Below are positions 22,213-32,379 of a stretch of 64,000 bases of DNA, piece by piece (positions within the stretch are counted from its first letter, which is position 1; every line of letters starts with the position of its first letter). The position numbers and the translations under genes are program-made. The stretch lies in assembly GCF_963678875.1 (NCBI RefSeq), contig NZ_OY787457.1, positions 372,001-436,000 of the forward strand. The letters are read 5' to 3'. The DNA is from an uncultured Hyphomonas sp. Its GTDB lineage: Bacteria; Pseudomonadota; Alphaproteobacteria; Caulobacterales; Hyphomonadaceae. The notes beneath the pieces are model-generated. The model saw only the letters and a program-made list of their open reading frames with translations. It ran no database searches and had not been told where the DNA came from.

Positions 22213-23043
22213 CTATTTTCCGCCGGGGATGATTCTCTGTAGCAGGGTGCGTTTCGGCGCCGACGTATCCAGCAGGATGCCTTCGTTCGTCATCAGGCCA
22301 TAGGCCATCTTGTACCAGTCCGAATTCGGATAGTTGTAGCCCAGCGTCGCGGCGGCTTCGGTGGCCTGCGGGCGCATGCCGAGCGAGAGATATGCCTCAA
22401 CCAGGCGATAGAGCGCTTCCTCCGAGTGAGAGGTCGTGCCGTAATCCTTCACCACCGTGCGGAACCGGTTGATCGACGCCAGCGTCTGGTTGGAGCGCAG
22501 GTACCAGCGGCCGACTTCCATTTCCTTGCCGGCGAGCTGGTCGTTGACCATATCCAGCTTCAGCTGGGCATCGCGGGCATACTCGCTGTCCGGGAAGCGG
22601 CGCAGCACGTCCTGCAGCGAGACCTTGGTCTGCTCGGTCATGCCCTGGTCACGGCCGACATCGACGATCTGCTCGAACTGGCTGATGGCGATCAGGTAAT
22701 AGGCATAGGCCGCCTCACTGCCGCCGGGGTGCAGCGAGATGTAACGCTGCGATGCGGAGATGGCCTCGTCATAGTCCCGGCGCCGGTAGTGGGAATAGGC
22801 GGTCATCACCATCGCCTTGCGGGCCCACTCGGAATAGGGGTGCTGGCGCTCGACCTCGTTGAACAGCAGGATCGCGGTGTCGTAGTCGCGGCTGTCCATT
22901 TCGGCGGCGGCCTGATTGTAGAGCTGCTCGACCGGGCGTTCGACATAAGCGAGTTCGCGCTGGCGCTTTTCCCGGTTCTGGCAGGCTGTAAGGCTGACAG
23001 CCACGGCAATCAGGGCGAGGGCGAGGGGCTTGGCAGGCTTCAT
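22213..23043 (-). CDS. bamD: Outer membrane assembly lipoprotein BamD
   Basis: A 276-residue lipoprotein (lipobox SLTAC, Cys21) made of TPR-like helices: LYNQAAAEMDSRDYDTAILLF, the YSEWARKAMVM region and further pairs. BamD is an essential partner of BamA in inserting beta-barrels into the outer membrane. The ATG at 23043 gives the proper lipoprotein signal; upstream coding in the same frame is not supported. It converges with ligA, 15 bp apart, and follows lpxC on the same strand. Confidence 0.94.
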   Translation of the reverse strand: MKPAKPLALALIAVAVSLTACQNREKRQRELAYVERPVEQLYNQAAAEMDSRDYDTAILLFNEVERQHPYSEWARKAMVMTAYSHYRRRDYDEAISASQRYISLHPGGSEAAYAYYLIAISQFEQIVDVGRDQGMTEQTKVSLQDVLRRFPDSEYARDAQLKLDMVNDQLAGKEMEVGRWYLRSNQTLASINRFRTVVKDYGTTSHSEEALYRLVEAYLSLGMRPQATEAAATLGYNYPNSDWYKMAYGLMTNEGILLDTSAPKRTLLQRIIPGGK

Positions 23044-23193
23044 GGGCTCCGGCGCGCTTTCTGCAATTCTTGTCGCCCTTTGATTAGCGCGAACCCAGCC
23101 GGAATTCCAAGGAACTTTCACATGCCGGAAACCTTAAACGGGCCCGGATGGCAAAGTCTGGCAGGCTTTTTGGGGGTGTGCGCGGGGAACCGC

Positions 23194-24111
23194 TTAAAGT
23201 GCGGCGCCGGCCCGGACGGTGCGGGTGACGAGATCGGTGTCCGCGTCACTTTCCCAGCACCAGGCTTCCGGGGTTTCCAGCAGCTTGCGCACCAGCTTGT
23301 TGTTCAGGGCGTGGCCGGGCTGCACTGCGTCGTATGCCCCGGCGATCGGCGCACCGGCCAGCATCAGGTCACCCACTGCGTCCAGCATCTTGTGGCGCAC
23401 GAATTCGTCTTCGATGCGCAGGCCTTCCGGGTTCATGATGGCTTCGTCGTCATCGATCACGACGGCATTGTCGAGCGAGCCGCCGCGGGCGAGGCCCATG
23501 GAGCGCAGCATTTCGACGTCACGGGCGAAGCCGTAGGTGCGGGCAAAGGCAAGGTCGCGGGCAAACATGCCGGGCGCGAGGCGCAGGGCCATCTGCTGCA
23601 CGCCGATGACATTGTTGTCGTATTCGATGCGGGCGCGCAGCGTGAGGTGCTTGTCGTCGGAAGGCGACAGGGTGGCGCGTTTCGGCCCTTCGACCACTTC
23701 GATGGTTTCGAGAATGCGGATGCGACGGCGCGGCGCGGTCTGCTGTTTCAGGCCAGCCTGCAGCAGAAGTTCACAGTAAACGGCCGAGGAGCCGTCCATG
23801 ATCGGCACTTCCGGGCCGTCGATCTCGATCAGGAGATTGTCGATGCCGAGTCCGCAGACGGCGGCCATCAGGTGCTCGACGACGGCGACGGTGACGCCGT
23901 TTTCATTGGCGATCGTGGTGCCCAGCTGGGTGTCGGAGACGTTCGCGGCATGGGCCAGGATTTCAGCTTTCGGCAGGCCGAGGTCGGTGCGGCGGAACAG
24001 GATGCCTGTGCCGACCGGGGCCGGTTTCAGGACCAGGCGGGCCTTCTCGCCGCTATGGACGCCGACGCCGGCGCACATGGCGGGCCGTTCGATGGTCTGC
24101 TGCATTTCCAT
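23194..24111 (-). CDS. lpxC: UDP-3-O-acyl-N-acetylglucosamine deacetylase
   Basis: A 305-residue zinc enzyme, exactly the family length, for the committed step of lipid A synthesis. Characteristic elements are GVGVHSGEKARL, the zinc ligand in VVEHLMAAVCGL, PIMDGSSAVY, VRHKMLDAVGDLMLAG (His and Asp ligands) and the catalytic His in PGHALNNKLV. The ATG at 24111 begins MEMQQTIERP, matching known starts. It lies downstream of ftsZ on the same strand but is separated by a terminator. Confidence 0.96.
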   Translation of the reverse strand: MEMQQTIERPAMCAGVGVHSGEKARLVLKPAPVGTGILFRRTDLGLPKAEILAHAANVSDTQLGTTIANENGVTVAVVEHLMAAVCGLGIDNLLIEIDGPEVPIMDGSSAVYCELLLQAGLKQQTAPRRRIRILETIEVVEGPKRATLSPSDDKHLTLRARIEYDNNVIGVQQMALRLAPGMFARDLAFARTYGFARDVEMLRSMGLARGGSLDNAVVIDDDEAIMNPEGLRIEDEFVRHKMLDAVGDLMLAGAPIAGAYDAVQPGHALNNKLVRKLLETPEAWCWESDADTDLVTRTVRAGAAL

Positions 24112-24204
24112 GCTGAATCTACTCACAACTGCCCCATGACATCTGAGATCTTTGTGGGGGCAGGGGGCTGAAGGGGCAAAACACGGCTTGTTTCGTCGTG
24201 TTAC

Positions 24205-24233
24205 AAAACGGGCCGCATCATCGGATACGGCCC
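24205..24233 (-). terminator. Terminator after ftsZ
   Basis: On the minus strand GGGCCGTATC and GATGCGGCCC form a 10-bp stem (one wobble) with a CGAT loop, followed by GTTTTG. It separates ftsZ from lpxC. Confidence 0.75.
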
Positions 24234-24317
24234 TGTTTATATTGGTTTTCTGTTGTAACGCGTTAACGCGGCCTGACTGTTTTTTCACCTCTTCGCGGAA
24301 GGGGTGCGGCGGGCGCC

Positions 24318-25787
24318 TCAGTGATTGGCCGACCGGCGCAGGAAGGCGGGAATCTCAAGGTCTGCATCGTCGAACGGGGCAGGCTCCGGATGGTCGTCCG
24401 GCGAGGAAACGATCGGTGCCGGCTCTGCGGCATCGTCGTTTTCGCCCTGCGGCGTGTTGCGGCGCCATCCGAACAGGTTGGCGAAGCCGGATCCGCCCTG
24501 GTCGGCTTTCGGCTTGTCGGCGACCGGTGCTTCGCGGCGGGCGGAGAATACGGAATCGGCTGACACTTCTTCGTCTCCTTCTGAGGCTTCGTAGTGATCG
24601 TCTTCCAGCGAAGCGGTCTCGGCTTCGGCGGCAGTCGGGCGATGCGTAATGATGGTCGGGCGGTCTTCGTCGTGAGTAGGGGCTTCCTCTGCCACGTCCT
24701 CGACAGCCACTTCGACGGTCTCTTCGGTTGCTTCGGTTTCAGCTTCCAGTTCGGGCTCCGGTGCCGGCGGTTCCTCGACCGGGGCGGCGATCGGCTGGCG
24801 GACCGTGGCCTGCGGATTGGCAGGCTCGGCAGGCTTGGCCGCAAAGGCGGCTTCCACGCCCGCAGCGATCACGGAGACGCGCAGGCGGCCTTCCAGCTCG
24901 GTGTCGAAGGCCGAGCCGAGGATGATGTTCGCTTCCGGATCGACTTCGCGGCGGATCTCGTTGGCGGCCTCGTCCAGCTCGAACAGGGTCATGTCATAGC
25001 CGCCGGTGATGTTGATCAGCACGCCCTTGGCGCCCTTCATCGAAACATCGTCCAGCAGGGGATTGTCGATGGCCTGGCGCGCCGCTTCCAGCGCGCGGTT
25101 CTCGCCGGTGGCTTCGCCCATGCCCATCATCGCCGTGCCCATGCCGTGCATGATGGCGCTGACATCAGCAAAATCGAGGTTGATCAGGCCGGGCATGACC
25201 ATCAGGTCGGTGATGCCACGCACGCCCGAGTACAGCACGTCGTCAGCCATGCGGAAGGCTTCGGCGAAGGTCGTGCGGTCGTTGGCGATGCGGAAAAGGT
25301 TCTGGTTGGGCACCACGATCATCGTGTCGACATGGCCGCGGATCAGGTCCAGCCCGCTCTCGGCGACATGCATGCGGCGGTTGCCTTCGAAACCGAACGG
25401 CTTGGTGACAACGGCGACCGTGAGGATCTCCATCTCGCGCGCAGCGCGGGCGATAACCGGAGCGGCTCCAGTGCCGGTCCCGCCGCCCATGCCGGCAGCG
25501 ATGAACACCATATGGGAACCTTCAAGGTAGCCCTTGATCTCATCGATGGATTCCTCGGCGGCCTTTTCGCCGATCTCCGGGCGCGCACCGGCGCCGAGGC
25601 CAGAGGTCGTGACCGGGCCAAGCTGGATGCGGGTTTCTGCCTTGGAGCGCGAAAGGGCCTGCGCGTCGGTGTTGGCTGCAATGAACTCGACGCCCTGCAG
25701 GTTCGCCTCGATCATGTTGTCGACAGCGTTGCCACCGGCTCCGCCGACGCCAAAGACCAGGATCCTGGGCTTCAGTTCATAATTCAT
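24318..25787 (-). CDS. ftsZ: Cell division protein FtsZ
   Basis: A 489-residue tubulin-like GTPase forming the Z ring. The globular part (1-~320) has [10 protein letters not shown], the tubulin signature GGGTGTGA and the synergy loop region [14 protein letters not shown] long linker (about 320-475) rich in Glu, Pro and Ala follows, then the conserved C-terminal peptide [14 protein letters not shown] that binds FtsA and other partners. Such long linkers are typical of Caulobacterales. The ATG at 25787 is preceded by AGGG; a GTG at 25799 is an alternative start. Confidence 0.97.
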   Translation of the reverse strand: MNYELKPRILVFGVGGAGGNAVDNMIEANLQGVEFIAANTDAQALSRSKAETRIQLGPVTTSGLGAGARPEIGEKAAEESIDEIKGYLEGSHMVFIAAGMGGGTGTGAAPVIARAAREMEILTVAVVTKPFGFEGNRRMHVAESGLDLIRGHVDTMIVVPNQNLFRIANDRTTFAEAFRMADDVLYSGVRGITDLMVMPGLINLDFADVSAIMHGMGTAMMGMGEATGENRALEAARQAIDNPLLDDVSMKGAKGVLINITGGYDMTLFELDEAANEIRREVDPEANIILGSAFDTELEGRLRVSVIAAGVEAAFAAKPAEPANPQATVRQPIAAPVEEPPAPEPELEAETEATEETVEVAVEDVAEEAPTHDEDRPTIITHRPTAAEAETASLEDDHYEASEGDEEVSADSVFSARREAPVADKPKADQGGSGFANLFGWRRNTPQGENDDAAEPAPIVSSPDDHPEPAPFDDADLEIPAFLRRSANH

Positions 25788-25879
25788 TGCATCCCTCACT
25801 TCACTCTACTTGCGGACCCCTGCCGTGGAGCAAGATGGCGTGATGCGGCTAAGAAGCAGTTAAGTGGAGTGAAATTGGC

Positions 25880-27172
25880 TCAGAAATTTTCTTCAAGCCA
25901 ATGGAACACTTTGTTCACCACGCCGCTTCTCGACTCAGGTCCGTCCTTGCGCGAAGCAGTTGCCCTTACTGCGTCCGCAAACCCCAACTCGGAGTACAGT
26001 AGCAGACCGGAGGCTGTGGAGAAAGCTGGTGTTGCCAGTGTTTCGCCCAGAAACTCGGCGATCGTCGGACGCCCAAGCCGTACTGGCGCTTGCAGGATGC
26101 GGCTGGCAACGTCGCGCACGCCCGGCAGCTGCGATGCGCCGCCGGTCAGCACGATGCGCTGAGGGAGTACTTTGCGTACACCACTGGAATCGAGTGTTTT
26201 GCGCACGAGTTCGAACGTCTCTTCAACTCGCGGGCTGATGATCGCCGCGAGTTGGCCGCGCTCCATGCGCGTGGCCTGCAGACGGCCATCATCGCCGAGG
26301 CGTGGCACCTCGATTCTTTCGGCGAGGCCCGGGCCTTCGAGGTTGGCAGTGCCGTAGACGCTTTTCAGGCGCTCGGCAGCGGCGAAGGTGGTGCCGAGGC
26401 CCTGCGCGAGATCCGACGTCACATGCGATCCGCCCGCTGGCACAAGTCCCAGCCAGGCCGGGGAGCCGTTCAGGTAAACCGAGACCGCAGTCACGCCGGC
26501 GCCCATGTCGATACAGATTGCGCCGTTTTCGATTTCGTCGTCGATCAGCGTGCCCGCACCGCTCGCGATGGAGGAGGGGATCAGGGCCGAAACGCCGATA
26601 TGTGCCCGGCCGACACATTCGACGAGGTTCTTCACCACCGATTTCGGTGCAGTGACGACCGAAAGCAGGAGGCTGAGCTCCTGGGCGTACATGCCTTGCG
26701 GCTCGCGGACGCCTTCCTGTTCATCGACGCGGTAGGCAACCGGCCAGGCGGCAAGGGTTTCCTCGCCACGCGCCGGCATCTTTGCCAGCGCCTGCGCCTG
26801 GATGCGGCGCACGTCTTTCAGATTGATTTCGCGCCCGCCAATTTCGATGCGGGCGGTAACGAGCGTCGAGGCCAGTTTCTGGCCGGTGATACCGAGCATC
26901 ACATTGGATATCTGCTCGCCGGCTTCACGTTCGGCATCTTCGACGGCGAGGCGGATGGCGCGTTCCAGGCCTTCCATGTCGGTGATCGTGCCGCCAGTGA
27001 AGCCGCGTGACTGCTGACGTCCGGCGCCAAGGATGCGGAAACTGCGCGGGCCAGCGCCGTCATTGCGGCCGATCAGGCAGGTGATTTTCGAGCAGCCGAT
27101 ATCCAGCGCCGCGACCGTACCGGTCTGCGAACGGCCCATACGGGGGGCACGGCGGGACTGGACATTTGCCAT
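25880..27172 (-). CDS. ftsA: Cell division protein FtsA
   Basis: A 430-residue actin-like ATPase that ties FtsZ to the membrane. It shows ALDIGCSKITCLIGR (phosphate 1), the inserted 1C domain, AICIDMGAGVTAVSVY (phosphate 2), RIVLTGGASQLPGVRDVA (adenosine motif) and a C-terminal amphipathic helix (VFHWLEENF). The ATG overlaps the ftsQ stop (TGATG). It precedes ftsZ by about 92 bp. Confidence 0.96.
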   Translation of the reverse strand: MANVQSRRAPRMGRSQTGTVAALDIGCSKITCLIGRNDGAGPRSFRILGAGRQQSRGFTGGTITDMEGLERAIRLAVEDAEREAGEQISNVMLGITGQKLASTLVTARIEIGGREINLKDVRRIQAQALAKMPARGEETLAAWPVAYRVDEQEGVREPQGMYAQELSLLLSVVTAPKSVVKNLVECVGRAHIGVSALIPSSIASGAGTLIDDEIENGAICIDMGAGVTAVSVYLNGSPAWLGLVPAGGSHVTSDLAQGLGTTFAAAERLKSVYGTANLEGPGLAERIEVPRLGDDGRLQATRMERGQLAAIISPRVEETFELVRKTLDSSGVRKVLPQRIVLTGGASQLPGVRDVASRILQAPVRLGRPTIAEFLGETLATPAFSTASGLLLYSELGFADAVRATASRKDGPESRSGVVNKVFHWLEENF

Positions 27173-28038
27173 CAGGAACGCGCCGCGATTTCGCGCGCCT
27201 TGAAGTTCGGCGGATTGACCGGGCCGAGATAAACGCGGCCGGCATTGCGCAGGTCGATCATTTTCAGCGGGCGCTGCATGAGGGCGGTGCGCACCTCAAG
27301 CTCGGTCAGGCGTTCGAGGGCACTGACCATCTGGACATCTTCAGGCAGGCGCACCGTGGCGCCGGAAATGAGGCGCATGTCCCAGCGGCGGTCATTGATG
27401 CGGGTGGCAATGGCAAGGTCGCCGGTCACGTCCGGCGCATCGACCAGCGCCTTGACGAGGGCAGGGGCTGCTTCCGGCGCACCGCGCCCGGCCACGCGGA
27501 CGAGGTCCGGATGGTCGCTGGCGCGTTCGCCCGGGATGACGCGGCCGAGGCCGTCCACAACGGTCCATTCCTTGCCGTCATGCCAGATGGCAACCGGCTC
27601 GGCAGCGTCGGCGATGATCACGACCTGGTCCGGCCAGAGGCGGTGCACGCGCACGTTCAGCACTTTGTGGGTGCCCTCGACGCGGCGGCGAATGATGTAG
27701 GGATCGGCGCGGAACATGTTCTCGCCCGGCTCGATCATGGCCGCGGCGCGGATTTCCTGCTGCAGGCGGGCATCCTGCTCGAGGCCGAGGACGGAGACTT
27801 CATTCACGGAAACCCCCGCCATGCGGGCCGTGTCGTCCATGAAGCCGGCAAACCGGCTCTCGATCTGCGACATGGACCCGCCCATCCAGGCGGCCAGCGC
27901 CACAATGATGGCGATCAGCATGACGAAGCCGAACAGGACAGACGAGACGCGCACTTCCTCGCCGGTCACTTCGTCGACGAAAGTAACCGGTTCGCGTCTG
28001 CGTTTCGGAGCGGGCTGGTTGCGGCTTATCTTCGGCAT
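27172..28038 (-). CDS. ftsQ: Cell division protein FtsQ
   Basis: A 288-residue bitopic protein: a basic cytoplasmic tail ([10 protein letters not shown]), one membrane helix (about 40-60), then a periplasmic POTRA domain ([13 protein letters not shown]) and the FtsQ beta-domain with [21 protein letters not shown] (first part) and [17 protein letters not shown]. It links Z-ring proteins to septal wall synthesis. Its start overlaps the ddl end by 13 bp. Confidence 0.94.
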   Translation of the reverse strand: MPKISRNQPAPKRRREPVTFVDEVTGEEVRVSSVLFGFVMLIAIIVALAAWMGGSMSQIESRFAGFMDDTARMAGVSVNEVSVLGLEQDARLQQEIRAAAMIEPGENMFRADPYIIRRRVEGTHKVLNVRVHRLWPDQVVIIADAAEPVAIWHDGKEWTVVDGLGRVIPGERASDHPDLVRVAGRGAPEAAPALVKALVDAPDVTGDLAIATRINDRRWDMRLISGATVRLPEDVQMVSALERLTELEVRTALMQRPLKMIDLRNAGRVYLGPVNPPNFKAREIAARS

Positions 28039-28934
28039 GAAGCGTCCTCAATCATCCATGCGACCAGTTCTTCGAAGGACATTCCAACGAAAGCGGCCTG
28101 TTCAGGGACAAGTGAGGTGGGCGTCATGCCTGGCTGGGTATTGGTCTCAAGGATCACGAGCCGGTCTCTCTTGTCGTCGTAGCGAAAGTCGGACCGCGTC
28201 GCGCCCCGGCAGCCAAGGACCTGATGTGCCCGCAAGGCGAAGTCCATCGCCATGGCGGTGATGTGCTCAGGCACGTCTGCCGGGATCACATGACGTGATC
28301 CACCAGCTGAATATTTTGCATCGAAATCGTAATAGTCCCTTAAGGTCGTGATCTCTGTCACGGCTAAGGCGCGATCGCCCAGTACGGCGACGGTCAATTC
28401 GCGGCCGGGAATGAACTCCTCGGCCATGAGATAGTCGCCATAGTGCCAGCTCTCACCCAGCAATTCCTGTGGCGGGCCATTGGTGCCTTCGCGCACGATC
28501 AACACGCCAAAGCTGGAGCCTTCATTGACGGGCTTCACCACATAGGGCGGCTCCAGCGGGTGGGCGGCGGCGGCTTCGGCGCGGGTGACCTGCTTGTCTT
28601 CAGCCACAGGCAGACCGGCGGCGCGGTAAACGGCTTTCGATTTCAGCTTGTCCATGGCGAGGGCCGATGCCAGCACGCCGGAATGGGAATAGGGCAGGTC
28701 CATGATTTCCAGCAGGCCCTGCACACAGCCATCTTCGCCCCAGGGGCCATGCAGGCCGTTCAGCACCACATCCGGCTTTGCGTCTGCCAACTGGGCGGCG
28801 AGGTCGCGGCCGGCATCGATTCCGACAGCGTCATAGCCCGCGGCCTGCGCAGCTTTCAGCATTTGGGTGCCTGAGGACATCGAGACCTCGCGTTCGGAGG
28901 ACCAGCCGCCATAGATCACTGCCACGCGCTTCAT
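28026..28934 (-). CDS. ddl: D-alanine--D-alanine ligase
   Basis: A 302-residue ATP-grasp ligase joining two D-Ala for the wall stem peptide. Family signatures are [35 protein letters not shown], the Ser of [16 protein letters not shown] and the C-terminal [13 protein letters not shown] plus [19 protein letters not shown]. The ATG at 28934 gives the usual N-terminus. It heads the ddl-ftsQ-ftsA-ftsZ run. In many relatives murB is directly upstream; here a receptor gene intervenes. Confidence 0.96.
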   Translation of the reverse strand: MKRVAVIYGGWSSEREVSMSSGTQMLKAAQAAGYDAVGIDAGRDLAAQLADAKPDVVLNGLHGPWGEDGCVQGLLEIMDLPYSHSGVLASALAMDKLKSKAVYRAAGLPVAEDKQVTRAEAAAAHPLEPPYVVKPVNEGSSFGVLIVREGTNGPPQELLGESWHYGDYLMAEEFIPGRELTVAVLGDRALAVTEITTLRDYYDFDAKYSAGGSRHVIPADVPEHITAMAMDFALRAHQVLGCRGATRSDFRYDDKRDRLVILETNTQPGMTPTSLVPEQAAFVGMSFEELVAWMIEDASCRR

Positions 28935-29094
28935 TCTGAATGTCCTTCCTGCCGGCGAGCCTCGAACGGGATTGCCTGTTTTCAACCGTCTTTTCTGCGT
29001 TGTGCCGGTGAATAGGGGCTTAAGCGAGGCGAAGCGGCGGCGGCGCCGGTTTGAATTACGAAAATGTCATGTCCGGGGCCACTTGCGCTCTTTC

Positions 29095-29110
29095 GACTAC
29101 AACAGTAGTC
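29095..29110 (+). promoter_or_regulatory. Perfect inverted repeat upstream of the TonB receptor gene
   Basis: GACTAC-AACA-GTAGTC, a dyad with 6-bp arms, lies 82 bp before the receptor start, in the 257-bp gap after the divergent ddl gene. It is placed where an operator could sit. No known regulator site was matched. Confidence 0.4.
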
Positions 29111-29191
29111 AATATCGAATATCACTAAGATGAGTTGCTGGCGGGGGCGCCGGTTTCTCTTCATAAAAACTGAGGAAACAGGAGGCGCCCC

Positions 29192-31258
29192 GTGGCTGTC
29201 AGCCATACCCTATTGCCTGTCATCGCCGCCATGCTGGCGGCCGGACTCATATCCCTTCCAGCCCTGGCGGAACCGGATACAGGCAGCCCCATTGCGGCCG
29301 GAAGCGACTATGCCCCCGGCGACTTTGCGCAATACAACCCGCAGACGGCCCTGGACATGGTGAACCGGATTCCCGGCTTTACCCTTCAGGACGACGATGA
29401 CGGATCGCGCGGTTTCGGGCAGGCGAGCGGCAATGTCCTGATCAATGGCCGGCGTGTTTCCGGCAAGTCCAATGGTGCGGAGGCCGCGCTCGGCCGGATC
29501 TCCGCCACGCGGGTGGTCCGCGTTGAAGTCGTCGACGGTACGACGCTGGATGTCCCGGGCCTGTCCGGACAGGTCGTCAATGTCGTGACCGATGGGGAGG
29601 GGGGCACGTCCGGCACCTGGCGCTGGAAATCTCGAATCCGGGAAAATCTCACGCCCTATTTCCACGAGGGTGTGGTGGCCCTGTCGGGGGGGAATGAACG
29701 CCTGAACTGGAGCGTGGAGGCGAGCAGCCTGCCGGAACGCGGGGCGCATGCGGGCTGGGAGAACATCACCACCGCCGATGGCACGCTGCTGGAGCGCCGC
29801 AGGGAAGATGTGACCAATATCGCCGACAATGCATCCGTATCCGGATCACTGTCATGGACGCCGCCAAGCGGTGTGGTGGCGAACGTCAATGGCAGCGTCG
29901 GGATCTACCAGTTCGACCGGAAGGAAATTTCGAAGACGTCTCCGGTTGGCGGGCTGGAAGGCCGCCGCCTGTTCCTGAAGGGAGAGGATGAGTGGAATGC
30001 AGAATTTGGCGGTGACTATGAATTCGGCTTCGGGCCAGGCCGCCTGAAAGCCATCGGTCTTGTGCGCCGCGAAAACAGCCCAGTGAATGATTCGGTCCGC
30101 ATCGGCGCCGTGGATGGCTCCGGCCTGTCGGAAACCCGGTTCAGCCAGACTGTGGATGAAGGCGAGTACATTGGCCGGGGCGAATATGCCTGGGCGGGCG
30201 GACGAGGAGGCGATTGGCAGGTTTCCGTCGAAAACGCATTCAACTTCCTCGAAGCCGAAGCTGGATTGAGCATTGCAGACGACGGTGGCCCGTTCGAGGT
30301 GATCCCGTTGCCGGGCGCAAACTCCCGCGTTGAGGAGACACGCTGGGAAGCCGCCATCACGCATGGGCGTGCCCTGAGCGATACGCTCCGCCTGCAGGTT
30401 TCGCTTGGTGCGGAGTATTCAGAGCTGACGCAATCAGGTGACAACACAAATCTGCGGGAATTCACGCGGCCGAAGGGGTTTGTCAGCCTGTCCTGGCAGG
30501 CCGACCCCAAGCTGAAGCTCACGGCGCGGCTGGACCGCGAAGTGGGCCAGCTGGACTTCTTCGACTTCATCTCCTCGGTGAATCTCAACGCTGACAATGG
30601 TGATTCCGGCAATGCCGAAATTGTGCCGCAACAGGCATGGAAGTGGAGCCTGCAGGCCGAGAAGGATTTCGGGGAATGGGGCGCTGCGACGCTGAACGCC
30701 TATTATTCTGACATTGAAGACATTGTGGACCGCGTGCCGATCGGTACGGGCGACGGGCCAGGCAATCTCGACACCGCGTGGGAAATTGGCGTGACCCTCG
30801 ACACCACGCTGAAGCTCGCCCGGCTGGGCGTCCCCGGCGGGGAGATAACCAGCTTTGCCGAAGTGTACGATTCCGAAGTCACCGACCCGCTGACCGGAGA
30901 GACCCGCCGGATCAATGACAGCCAGCTCTACTATGTGAACATGGAGTTCCGTCAGGATGTTCCGGGAACAGACTGGGCCTGGGGTGTCTTCGCAGAGAAG
31001 TTCGAGCGCAATCTTTATTACCAGCTGGGCGAGCGCGGCGTGGAGGCCTCCAAGCCTGCCTATGCCTATGCTTTTCTGGAGAACAAGGATGTGTTCGGAC
31101 TGACCGCCATGCTGGGGATTGGAAACCTCCTGAACCAGAAAGACACGTTCCGGCGGGAGATCTACGAGACCAACAGGCTGGGCCCGGTTGCATCAATAGA
31201 GGATCGCAGCCGCCGCTTTGGTCCGATTGCTGTGTTCGAACTGCGCGGCACGCTCTAG
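29192..31258 (+). CDS. TonB-dependent receptor-like outer membrane protein
   Basis: A 688-residue protein with a signal peptide ending in LPALA. The plug domain (about 45-140) has [29 protein letters not shown] and [20 protein letters not shown]. The rest alternates like a beta-barrel. GTG at 29192 has a strong GGAGG at good distance. Ligand is unknown. The gene faces the opposite way to the dcw genes on both sides; its stop codon overlaps the murB stop in CTAG. The final residues (ELRGTL) lack the usual terminal Phe. Confidence 0.85.
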   Translation: MAVSHTLLPVIAAMLAAGLISLPALAEPDTGSPIAAGSDYAPGDFAQYNPQTALDMVNRIPGFTLQDDDDGSRGFGQASGNVLINGRRVSGKSNGAEAALGRISATRVVRVEVVDGTTLDVPGLSGQVVNVVTDGEGGTSGTWRWKSRIRENLTPYFHEGVVALSGGNERLNWSVEASSLPERGAHAGWENITTADGTLLERRREDVTNIADNASVSGSLSWTPPSGVVANVNGSVGIYQFDRKEISKTSPVGGLEGRRLFLKGEDEWNAEFGGDYEFGFGPGRLKAIGLVRRENSPVNDSVRIGAVDGSGLSETRFSQTVDEGEYIGRGEYAWAGGRGGDWQVSVENAFNFLEAEAGLSIADDGGPFEVIPLPGANSRVEETRWEAAITHGRALSDTLRLQVSLGAEYSELTQSGDNTNLREFTRPKGFVSLSWQADPKLKLTARLDREVGQLDFFDFISSVNLNADNGDSGNAEIVPQQAWKWSLQAEKDFGEWGAATLNAYYSDIEDIVDRVPIGTGDGPGNLDTAWEIGVTLDTTLKLARLGVPGGEITSFAEVYDSEVTDPLTGETRRINDSQLYYVNMEFRQDVPGTDWAWGVFAEKFERNLYYQLGERGVEASKPAYAYAFLENKDVFGLTAMLGIGNLLNQKDTFRREIYETNRLGPVASIEDRSRRFGPIAVFELRGTL

Positions 31259-32208
31259 GCGGTTTCGCTCGCCAACTGGCCGATGCGGCGGACTTCCCAG
31301 CGCAGCTCCACGCCTTGCGTTTCCAGAACGCGGCGGCGAACGAGTTCACCCAGCGCTTCGAGGTCTGCCGCAGTGGCATCGCTCGTATTGATCAGGAAGT
31401 TGCAGTGTTTCGGAGAAACCTGTGCACCGCCAACCTTGAGGCCCCGGCATCCAGCTGCGTCGATCAGTTTCCATGCGGAACGCTGGTCTGGCGTGCCCGG
31501 CGGGTCCGGATTGGCAAAAGTCGAGCCAGAGGTCTTTTCCTTGATCGGCTGGGTCTCGGCGCGCCGCGCCTGCAGCTGCTCAATGTCGGCGAGGATCTTG
31601 TCCGGCGCGTCCGTGTCATTGCCTTCGAGGATGAGGCGCGTAACGATCAGATCGTCCGGCAGGTCTGTGTGGCGATAGGAGAAATGCGCCTCGGGCTGGG
31701 CGCCCGGCTTGCCCGGACCTCGATAGGCCACCCGCGATCCGTCACGACGAAAGCCGTGCAGGGCCACCAGCGTGTCGCGAAGTTCCCGCCCATAGCATCC
31801 GGCATTGGTTCGCGTTGCGCCGCCGATCGAGCCAGGAATGCCCGAGAGAAATTCGAGGCCGCGGATGCCGTTCTGCGCGGCGGCCTTTGCGACCGACAGG
31901 TCCAGCGCCCCGGCGCGGGCCTCCATGGTGATCCCGTCCGTGGCTTCCACCATGCCCCAATACTTGCCCATCAGGCGGATCACGACGCCGCGGATGCCGC
32001 CATCCCGGACGATGACGTTGGAGCCGACGCCCAGCACCGTAACCGGCACTTCCGGGTCCAGCGCCTTCAGGAAGGCTTCGAGGTCGTCCTCGTCGGCCGG
32101 CAGGAAAAGGGCATCTGCCGGGCCGCCGACCCGGAACCAGGTGTAGGGGGCCAATGAGGCATGCTCGAGAATCTTGCCGCGAACCGGGGGGAGGGAAATC
32201 GCCGTCAT
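31255..32208 (-). CDS. murB: UDP-N-acetylenolpyruvoylglucosamine reductase
   Basis: A 317-residue FAD enzyme for UDP-MurNAc synthesis. It has [27 protein letters not shown], the FAD-binding [15 protein letters not shown], the catalytic Ser in [12 protein letters not shown] and a C-terminal Glu region. The ATG at 32208 ([11 protein letters not shown]) is chosen by family length. murG and murC, the usual upstream dcw neighbours, are not here: upstream is a divergent M20 gene. Its 3' end abuts the inserted receptor gene. Confidence 0.95.
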   Translation of the reverse strand: MTAISLPPVRGKILEHASLAPYTWFRVGGPADALFLPADEDDLEAFLKALDPEVPVTVLGVGSNVIVRDGGIRGVVIRLMGKYWGMVEATDGITMEARAGALDLSVAKAAAQNGIRGLEFLSGIPGSIGGATRTNAGCYGRELRDTLVALHGFRRDGSRVAYRGPGKPGAQPEAHFSYRHTDLPDDLIVTRLILEGNDTDAPDKILADIEQLQARRAETQPIKEKTSGSTFANPDPPGTPDQRSAWKLIDAAGCRGLKVGGAQVSPKHCNFLINTSDATAADLEALGELVRRRVLETQGVELRWEVRRIGQLASETA

Positions 32209-32379
32209 GTGCTGGCGTTCCCCCGACTTGCCCGGGAAGTCAAGCCACTGGCCCAGCGCGCCGGAAAAAGCGGCATTGTCGTGTGCGGGCGTGAGGAAGT
32301 TCCGAAAACCTTGGACATGGCGGCACATCTCGCCGACGAGTGTGGCAGTCTATCCGCCACAGCTTCCGGAGTTTTCTGC

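Noticed and set aside
22426..24171. A 581-codon open frame on the plus strand across bamD and lpxC
   Set aside because: It is antisense to two clearly homologous genes, has no recognisable domain and reflects GC-rich codon bias.
24594..26162. A 522-codon plus-strand frame opposite ftsZ and ftsA
   Set aside because: Shadow of the FtsZ/FtsA codons; composition rich in Gly, Arg and His without motifs.
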